Source of the DNA: Pseudomonas sp.
GTDB lineage: Bacteria; Pseudomonadota; Gammaproteobacteria; Pseudomonadales; Pseudomonadaceae
Assembly: GCF_028293835.1 (NCBI RefSeq)
Contig: NZ_JAQGNX010000127.1
Span: 1 to 64,000 of the forward strand
Direction: 5' to 3'
DNA: 64,000 bases
The notes beneath the pieces are model-generated. The model saw only the letters and a list, made by a program, of their open reading frames with translations. It did no database searches and was not told the DNA's origin. The position numbers and the translations under genes were made by a program. Positions within the stretch are counted from its first letter, which is position 1; the number at the start of each line of letters is the position of its first letter. Shown here piece by piece: positions 58,443-64,000 of the stretch.

Positions 58443-59801
58443 ATGAAAAGACAACTTGCCTTATCCGTTGCTCTCCTGGGGTTTGCTGCCACAACCCTGG
58501 CTGCGGCACCTGACGCCCAGGAATTGGGTAAGAGCCTGACGCCTTTTGGCGCGATCATGGCCGGTAACGCCGAGGGGACCATCCCTGCCTATGAAGGTGG
58601 TTACACCAAAATCCCTGCGGGCTTCAAGCCGGACAGTGGATTTTGGGTCGATCCGTTCAAGGACGAGAAACCGCTGTTTCGCATTGATGCGAAAAACGTC
58701 GACAAGTACGCGGATAAATTGAGCGAAGGTCAGAAGATGATGCTCAAGAAATTCCCTGACTACTATTTCGACATTTTTCCGACGCACCGCACCACGGCCT
58801 ACCCAAAGGATGTACTGGAGGCGACCGTGCGCAATGGCAGCGCCAACTGCATCTTGAAAGACGGCTTGGCGGTGGATCCGGCATGCCGTGGCGGTTTGCC
58901 GTTCCCGTTGCCGAAGACTGGTAACGAAGTGATGTGGAACCAGCAACTGCGCTACCGGGTCGGTCATGGTTACTCGACCACCTCGTCGTCCAACAGTTGG
59001 GTCGTCGATGCCAACGGCGTGGTGACCAAAACCGCTGAGCAGGCCACCTTCGAAGAAGCACCGTGGTATCAGGTCGCCCAGGCTGATCGTGATCCTATGA
59101 TGTATTCCCGAGTGTTCTCGGTGAACGGTTATCCGGCACGCCGCGCGGGTGAAGTGGTAGGACTGAACGACTACCTCGACCCCGAGGCCAAGCCACGCCG
59201 CTCCTGGAGTTACTCACCGGGGCAACGTCGAGTCAAACTGGCTCCTGAGTTCAACTACGACACCCCCGTAGCCAGTCAGGGCGGCGTGACGCTGTTCGAC
59301 GAACTGCAGATGTTCTCCGGTGCTCAGGACCGGTTCGATTACAAGCTGGTCGGTCGCAAGGAAATGTACATTCCGTACAACGCCTACAAGTTTTACTTCG
59401 ATGCCAAGCAAGAAGACCAATTCATGACGCATCACGCCAACCCGGCGCTGGAGCGTTGGGAGTTGCACCGCGTGTGGGTAGTGGAAGCGACCCTCAAGCC
59501 GGGCATGCGTCACGTTTACGGCAAGCGTACTTACTACCTTGACGAAGACACCTTCGGCGCGGGTCTGTATGACGCCTGGGACAAGAGCGGCGCGTTGTAC
59601 CGTTCGATTTTCCTGGGTGGCATCCAGATGTACGACAAAACCATTCCGTACAACGTGAAGAACGTGGTCTACGACTTCAACAAAGGCATGTGGGCGTTGC
59701 TTAACGACGGACTCAAGGGTGGCTACATGATCTCTGATACGCCACGGTCCGAGCGCGACATGAATGCCGAGGCGATCGTTGCCAAGGAAACCCAGCGCTA
59801 A
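58443..59801 (+). CDS. DUF1329 periplasmic/outer-membrane protein
   Basis: 452 residues with a signal peptide (MKRQLALSVALLGFAATTLA, cleavage near LAA-APD). The mature part has LGKSLTPFGAIMAGNAEGTI and PAYEGGY, typical of DUF1329, and a conserved WELHRVWVVEATLKPG region. The fold is thought to be LolB/LppX-like and lipid-binding. It starts 30 bases after the DUF1302 stop with GGAGACAGTCTGAA before the ATG. DUF1302-DUF1329 pairs are probably a transport or export unit for hydrophobic compounds. Confidence 0.9.
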   Translation: MKRQLALSVALLGFAATTLAAAPDAQELGKSLTPFGAIMAGNAEGTIPAYEGGYTKIPAGFKPDSGFWVDPFKDEKPLFRIDAKNVDKYADKLSEGQKMMLKKFPDYYFDIFPTHRTTAYPKDVLEATVRNGSANCILKDGLAVDPACRGGLPFPLPKTGNEVMWNQQLRYRVGHGYSTTSSSNSWVVDANGVVTKTAEQATFEEAPWYQVAQADRDPMMYSRVFSVNGYPARRAGEVVGLNDYLDPEAKPRRSWSYSPGQRRVKLAPEFNYDTPVASQGGVTLFDELQMFSGAQDRFDYKLVGRKEMYIPYNAYKFYFDAKQEDQFMTHHANPALERWELHRVWVVEATLKPGMRHVYGKRTYYLDEDTFGAGLYDAWDKSGALYRSIFLGGIQMYDKTIPYNVKNVVYDFNKGMWALLNDGLKGGYMISDTPRSERDMNAEAIVAKETQR

Positions 59802-59939
59802 ACAGGCTGGGGACTGGCCGCGCGACAGCGATTTGGCTGCGCGCGGTCAGGCATTACCGGTTTACCCATTATTAGCGAACGTGTGCAGCGTCGGCCCAGG
59901 CAGCGTGGCACACCAGTTACACGGTTGAGGACAATAATA

Positions 59940-61082
59940 ATGACCCATCCCGGCCTTTACGTAGTGCAACTGGCTGCTCGTCTTCGGTTAACGAGCGGCA
60001 TCCGGTTGACGAGCGCCACCCTTATTTCGTTGGCGCTGCTCGGTGGTGTCGCACAGGCGGCATCGGACGTCATCGTCGACACCCTGCGCGAACCAGCGCC
60101 CGTGGTAGACCTGCGCTTGCCGGCCCCGATGTTAGCCGTGGCGCGAGCCGGTGACGCCTTGGTCAGCGTTGGCCTGCATGGGCTGATTCAGCGCTCGGTT
60201 GATGGCGGCCAGACCTGGCAGCAAATGCCTGGCCCGGTCGCTACGGACCTGGTCCAGGTACGTTTTCGCGACGCCTTCAACGGTTGGGCGGTCGGCCACG
60301 ATTCCGTGGTGCTGCACACAGTTGACGGCGGCTTGACCTGGAAAACGCAGCTCGACGGCCGCAGTTTGCTAACGCTGTTGCACGGCTTTTACGGCCCGCT
60401 GGCCGCTAAAGGCGATGAAAACGCAGCGAGCATGCTTCAGGAAGTCACCCTTGCGCTAAGCACGTCGGCCACACCGGACGTACTGAGCGCGCCGTTTCTC
60501 GACGTGTTATTCGATGCCCAGGGCCACGGCTTTGTGGTCGGCGCCTTCGGCATGCTGCTGCGCAGCGCTGACGACGGGAAAACCTGGGAACCCTGGACTG
60601 ATCGCACCGACAACGAGCGGCGCATGCACCTCTACGGCCTGGCTGAAAACGCCGGGGTGTTCTACGTCAGCGGTGAGCAAGGCTTATTGATGCGTCTCGA
60701 CCCGGCGACCCAACACTTCGTTCAGATCGCCACGCCGTATGCCGGCACGCTGTTTGGCGTGAACGCCCAAGCCGATCTGCTGCTGGTCTATGGGTTGCGC
60801 GGCAATCTGTTCGCCAGCCGCGACAGTGGACTGACCTGGCAGAAGATTGAAACCGGTATTAATTCCAGCTTGGTGAGTACTGTCGATCAGGGCGCCACCA
60901 CGATTCTCGTCAGCCAGGGCGGGCAAATCGCCGCGCTGGATCGAAGCACCTTGCAAGTCACCACACTTGCACCCGCGACCGGCGGCGACGTTTATGCCGC
61001 CAGTGATTCCGGTCAGGCCGGACAACTGATCGTGACCCGTTTTTCCGGTACCAAGGTCGTTCAGCTCGCCAAGGCGAATTGA
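59940..61082 (+). CDS. YCF48-type beta-propeller protein
   Basis: 380 residues from ATG 59940 (the track start at 59883 is earlier and has a basic, unlikely N terminus). The signal region TSATLISLALLGGVAQAAS gives a periplasmic protein. Repeats of the BNR/YCF48 type follow: RSVDGGQTWQQMP, HTVDGGLTWKTQ, RSADDGKTWEPW and SRDSGLTWQKI. YCF48 of phototrophs helps assemble photosystem II, but in proteobacteria this group travels with DUF1329 and RND genes. TTGAGGACAATAATA precedes the ATG. A chaperone or assembly role for the transporter is inference. Confidence 0.88.
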   Translation: MTHPGLYVVQLAARLRLTSGIRLTSATLISLALLGGVAQAASDVIVDTLREPAPVVDLRLPAPMLAVARAGDALVSVGLHGLIQRSVDGGQTWQQMPGPVATDLVQVRFRDAFNGWAVGHDSVVLHTVDGGLTWKTQLDGRSLLTLLHGFYGPLAAKGDENAASMLQEVTLALSTSATPDVLSAPFLDVLFDAQGHGFVVGAFGMLLRSADDGKTWEPWTDRTDNERRMHLYGLAENAGVFYVSGEQGLLMRLDPATQHFVQIATPYAGTLFGVNAQADLLLVYGLRGNLFASRDSGLTWQKIETGINSSLVSTVDQGATTILVSQGGQIAALDRSTLQVTTLAPATGGDVYAASDSGQAGQLIVTRFSGTKVVQLAKAN

Positions 61083-61115
61083 GTCCACCCGGCACCTCTG
61101 AGTGAGAAAGCAGCG

Positions 61116-63617
61116 ATGGTAGAGCAAAAATACAACAGCGGAATGCCGGTGATTCGTGATCTCAAAGACTTCGACAAGTCGTCTGGCGGGTTGCTTGAGC
61201 GGATCATTTTCAACAACCGCATTCTGATAATCGTTGCCTGTGTTCTGGCTACCCTGACGCTGGGTTTTTTCGCAACGCGGTTGCAGGTCAACGCCAGCTT
61301 CGAAAAAATGATTCCGAGCAACAGCCCGTACATCAAAAACTACCTGGCCTATAAGAATCAGCTGCCGGGCCTGGGCAATACCATTCGCATCGTGGTCGAG
61401 AACAAAAAAGGCGACATTTACGACCCGGAATATCTGCAAACCCTGCAGAAAGCCAACGACACCCTGTACCTGATTCCTGGCGTTGATCGCTCATGGATGA
61501 AATCCCTGTGGATGCCTATCGTTCGCTGGAAAGAGGTCACCGAGCAGGGCATCGAAGGCGGCGCAGTGATGCCGTCAACCTACAACGGCAGTGAGGCTTC
61601 CATTGACGCCTTGCGCCAGAACATCGCCCGTGCCGGGATCGTCGGCAGCCTGGTGTCCAACGATTCGAAATCGAGCATGATCGTCGCGCCGTTGCTCGAC
61701 ACCAACCCGAAAACCGGTTTGCCCCTGAGTTATGGCGACTTCTCCAAACAGCTGGAAGAGCAGATTCGTTCCCTGGAAAGCCCGACCATTGGCATTCACA
61801 TTGTCGGCTTCAGCAAACTGGTCGGTGACTTGATCGACGGTTTGTATTCGGTGATGTTCTTTTTCGGCATCTCGGTGGTCATTGCCGCGCTGTTCGTCTA
61901 CCTCTATACCCGATGCCTGCGCAGCACCTTGCTGCTGGTCGGCGTGGCAATTGCCGGCGTTGTCTGGTTGCTGGGCTTGATGGAGCTGCTGGGCTACGAG
62001 CTGGACCCGTATTCAATTCTGGTGCCGTTCCTGATCTTCGCCATCGGCCTGTCCCATGGCACGCAAAAGATGAACGGCATCCTTCAGGACATTGGGCGTG
62101 GCACTCATAAGTACATCGCTGCGCGTTATACCTTTCGCCGCCTGTTTCTCACCGGTCTGACTGCGCTACTAACCAACATCGTTGGCTTTGCGGTGCTGGT
62201 GATCATCGATATCCCGGTGATCCGCGACCTGGCACTGACCACCAGCATTGGTGTGGCGGTGCTGATTTTCACCAAGTTGCTGCTGATTCCGGTGGCCCTG
62301 TCGTACATCGGTGTAAGCGAGAAAGCCGCGCGCATCGCCATCGAAAAAGACCAGGCCGGCGAAGCCAACAGGGGGTTGCTGGGTCGCATCTGGAAAAGCC
62401 TCGATCGGTTTACCGAGCGGCGCTGGGCCACGGCCGTCATCGTCATGTCAGTGGCGGTCACCGCAGTCGGTTGCGTGGTGATGCTGCACCTGAAAGTCGG
62501 CGACCTTGACCCTGGTGCCCCGGAGCTGCGCCCCGACTCCCGCTATAACCGCGACAGCGCCTTCATCACTAGCAATTACGGACTGTCCAGTGATCAGTTC
62601 GTGGTGATCATGAAGACCGCCGAAGACAGCTGTCGTCTGTACCCGGCATTGCAGGCCATGGACCAGCTGGCGTGGCGCCTGCGTCAGACCGAAGGCGTAC
62701 AGACTACCAACTCTTTGGCGGAAAACGTGCGGATGATCACCTCAGGAATGGCCGAGGGCAGCGGAAAATGGCTGACCATCAGCCGCGATCAAGCCATCAC
62801 CAACTCCTCGGTTGATGCCGCGATGATCTCCTCGCCGGGTATCACCAACCAACAATGCTCTGTAACCCCGCTGATTGCTTACCTGACCGACCACAAAGCC
62901 GACACCCTGACTCGAGTGCTAAAGGTTGCTGAAGAGTTTGCCAAGGAGAACAACAGCAAACCCGATGCCCCACAGTTCCTGTTGGCTGCCGGTAACGCCG
63001 GGATCGAAGCGGCGACCAATATCGAGGTGGAGAAGGGCATCATCACCATGTATTTCGCAGTCTATGGCGCCACGGCGCTGCTGTGCCTACTGACCTTCCG
63101 CAGTTGGCGCGCCACGTTGGTCGCGATCATTCCGCTGATCATGACCACCATTATTTGCAAGGCGCTGATGGTCTGGCTGGGGATTGGCCTGAAAGTCGCA
63201 ACATTGCCGGTGATTGCAGTAGGGGTGGGGGTCGGCGTCGATTACGCCTTGTACTTGCTCAGCGTGCAGCTCGCCGTTCAGGCCAGGGGCGGTTCGTTGG
63301 CAACGGCCTACCGTCGTTCGTTGGATTTCACCGGCCGTGTGGTGGCCCTTATCGGCCTGACCATGGCCGCTGGCGTGATCACCTGGGCGTGGTCGCCGAT
63401 TAAATTCCAGGCCGACATGGGCATCCTGCTGACCTTCATGTTCCTGTGGAACATGCTTGGCGCATTGGTTCTGATTCCGGCGCTGTCGCACTTCCTGCTG
63501 AACCCGAAAATAAACACCTCGGCGCAAGAATCCGAGGTGGAACACGCCGATGCGATTGAACCGGTCCTGCCCGAGCAGCGGCCGCGAAAAAACTCCGCCG
63601 CGATCATCGCGCATTGA
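61116..63617 (+). CDS. RND/MMPL superfamily transporter
   Basis: 833-residue inner-membrane protein with the RND layout: one N-terminal TM segment, a large periplasmic loop, five TM segments, a second TM plus loop, and five more. FGISVVIAALFVYLYTRCLR and FLIFAIGLSHGTQKM are in the first half; VIAVGVGVGVDYALYLL in the second half has the proton-relay Asp, while the first copy has Ser-His instead. This matches HpnN/MMPL lipid exporters rather than drug RNDs. It begins 34 bases after the YCF48 stop. With DUF1302, DUF1329 and YCF48 it could form an envelope system for a hydrophobic molecule; direction is unknown. Confidence 0.9.
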   Translation: MVEQKYNSGMPVIRDLKDFDKSSGGLLERIIFNNRILIIVACVLATLTLGFFATRLQVNASFEKMIPSNSPYIKNYLAYKNQLPGLGNTIRIVVENKKGDIYDPEYLQTLQKANDTLYLIPGVDRSWMKSLWMPIVRWKEVTEQGIEGGAVMPSTYNGSEASIDALRQNIARAGIVGSLVSNDSKSSMIVAPLLDTNPKTGLPLSYGDFSKQLEEQIRSLESPTIGIHIVGFSKLVGDLIDGLYSVMFFFGISVVIAALFVYLYTRCLRSTLLLVGVAIAGVVWLLGLMELLGYELDPYSILVPFLIFAIGLSHGTQKMNGILQDIGRGTHKYIAARYTFRRLFLTGLTALLTNIVGFAVLVIIDIPVIRDLALTTSIGVAVLIFTKLLLIPVALSYIGVSEKAARIAIEKDQAGEANRGLLGRIWKSLDRFTERRWATAVIVMSVAVTAVGCVVMLHLKVGDLDPGAPELRPDSRYNRDSAFITSNYGLSSDQFVVIMKTAEDSCRLYPALQAMDQLAWRLRQTEGVQTTNSLAENVRMITSGMAEGSGKWLTISRDQAITNSSVDAAMISSPGITNQQCSVTPLIAYLTDHKADTLTRVLKVAEEFAKENNSKPDAPQFLLAAGNAGIEAATNIEVEKGIITMYFAVYGATALLCLLTFRSWRATLVAIIPLIMTTIICKALMVWLGIGLKVATLPVIAVGVGVGVDYALYLLSVQLAVQARGGSLATAYRRSLDFTGRVVALIGLTMAAGVITWAWSPIKFQADMGILLTFMFLWNMLGALVLIPALSHFLLNPKINTSAQESEVEHADAIEPVLPEQRPRKNSAAIIAH

Positions 63618-63653
63618 TGCCCAGCCCCGCACCGGCTGCCAACGAATAAAAAA

Positions 63654-63677
63654 GACCCATCGCTTGAACGGTGGGTC
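63654..63677. repeat. intercistronic hairpin
   Basis: GACCCATCG and CGGTGGGTC pair (one G-T) around CTTGAA, preceded by AAAAAA. No T-run follows on the plus strand, so it is not a good plus-strand terminator. Confidence 0.5.
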
Positions 63678-63703
63678 AGCGAATACGCAAAGGGGAAAAC
63701 GGT

Positions 63704-64000
63704 ATGTTCGAATTGTTGATGAGCGCTGACATGATGGTTCCGGATCCGGACGCCATGACCGAAAAACTGGTCGATAAGCTCGGTATTTTCAAACACGAGC
63801 GCTGGCGTCAGGCGTTCGATCATCACCCATACATTGCGCATTTCCTGCGGGTACACAAGTCGCTGGCGGTCTCACCCACCCGCGTCGAACCGCAATGGCA
63901 TCTGGACAAGCCGAACCTGGGCGACCCGCTGTTTCACGACTTTCTCGAAAGCCTGAAAGACTTTCAGGGCCGTCACCGGCCAATGATCACCCACTCTATC
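63704..64000 (+). CDS. partial gene, possibly VOC family
   Basis: Open from an ATG at 63704, preceded by AGGGGAAAACGGT, to the end of the window, so the 3' part is missing and the ORF track does not list it. The 99 codons read MFELLMSADMMVPDPDAMTE, then KLGIFKHERWRQAFDHHPYI and HFLRVHKSLAVSP, ending RHRPMITHSI. The early PDPDAMTEKLVDKLGI pattern fits the start of a vicinal-oxygen-chelate (glyoxalase-like) domain, but this is a weak call. It continues the plus-strand module after the RND gene. Confidence 0.6.
   Translation, partial: MFELLMSADMMVPDPDAMTEKLVDKLGIFKHERWRQAFDHHPYIAHFLRVHKSLAVSPTRVEPQWHLDKPNLGDPLFHDFLESLKDFQGRHRPMITHSI

Overview
The window looks like chromosomal DNA of a Pseudomonas, most likely of the fluorescens lineage. 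This rests on gene content and order rather than any single marker: the glgA-treZ-malQ-treY-DUF2934-glgX block, galU close to gor, gnd-zwf, ahpC-ahpF, a MvaT/MvaU-type H-NS protein, Pseudomonas-style REP doublets (TGTAGGAGC...) and many small Pseudomonas-type lipoproteins and hypotheticals. I see no rRNA, tRNA, CRISPR array, IS element or prophage.

Layout. 0-12.4 kb: the 3' end of an alpha/beta hydrolase gene, then a minus-strand operon for alpha-glucan and trehalose metabolism (glgA, treZ, malQ, treY, DUF2934, glgX, PIG-L deacetylase). GlgA makes linear glucan, GlgX debranches it, TreY/TreZ turn maltooligosaccharides into trehalose and MalQ recycles short chains; several genes overlap. 12.9-15.1 kb: cptA (phosphoethanolamine transferase) and a 58-codon coiled-coil gene missing from the ORF track. 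15.4-20.7 kb: overlapping gnd-zwf-HAD phosphatase genes and a GH15 glycosidase. 20.7-26.2 kb: alkB, small conserved proteins (one a GTG-started 59-aa gene missing from the track), two small lipoproteins, galU and gor. 26.2-34.2 kb: a three-GAF/PAS hybrid histidine kinase, a KfrA-like DNA-binding protein divergent from a tyrosine recombinase across a palindrome-rich gap, then ahpC and ahpF with clear terminators. 34.3-41.7 kb: secreted small protein, membrane diguanylate cyclase, flavin reductase, an SDR with a lost active site, MvaT-family protein, two-TM potassium channel, PAS-PAS hybrid kinase and an acidic 62-aa protein next to a (CA)11 tract.

41.8-64 kb is an accessory-looking catabolic region. 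A plus-strand operon encodes a tandem CaiB/BaiF CoA-transferase, an SDR, an acyl-CoA dehydrogenase overlapping an APH-type kinase (the LvaC/LvaA or ACAD10/11 pairing used on 4-hydroxyacyl-CoAs), and another SDR. Then come a secreted protein, a TetR regulator, a fused indolepyruvate:ferredoxin oxidoreductase, a divergent MDR reductase with an ACMSD-like amidohydrolase, an SDR with lost active-site residues, and an envelope module (DUF1302, DUF1329, YCF48 beta-propeller, RND/MMPL transporter) followed by a gene cut by the window end. My inference is uptake and CoA-dependent breakdown of a hydrophobic, probably cyclic or hydroxylated acid; the substrate cannot be read from sequence.

The best candidates for something undescribed are the KfrA-like/recombinase pair with its stacked palindromes and the 41.8-64 kb catabolic locus. 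All family names come from reading motifs by eye; no database search was run.
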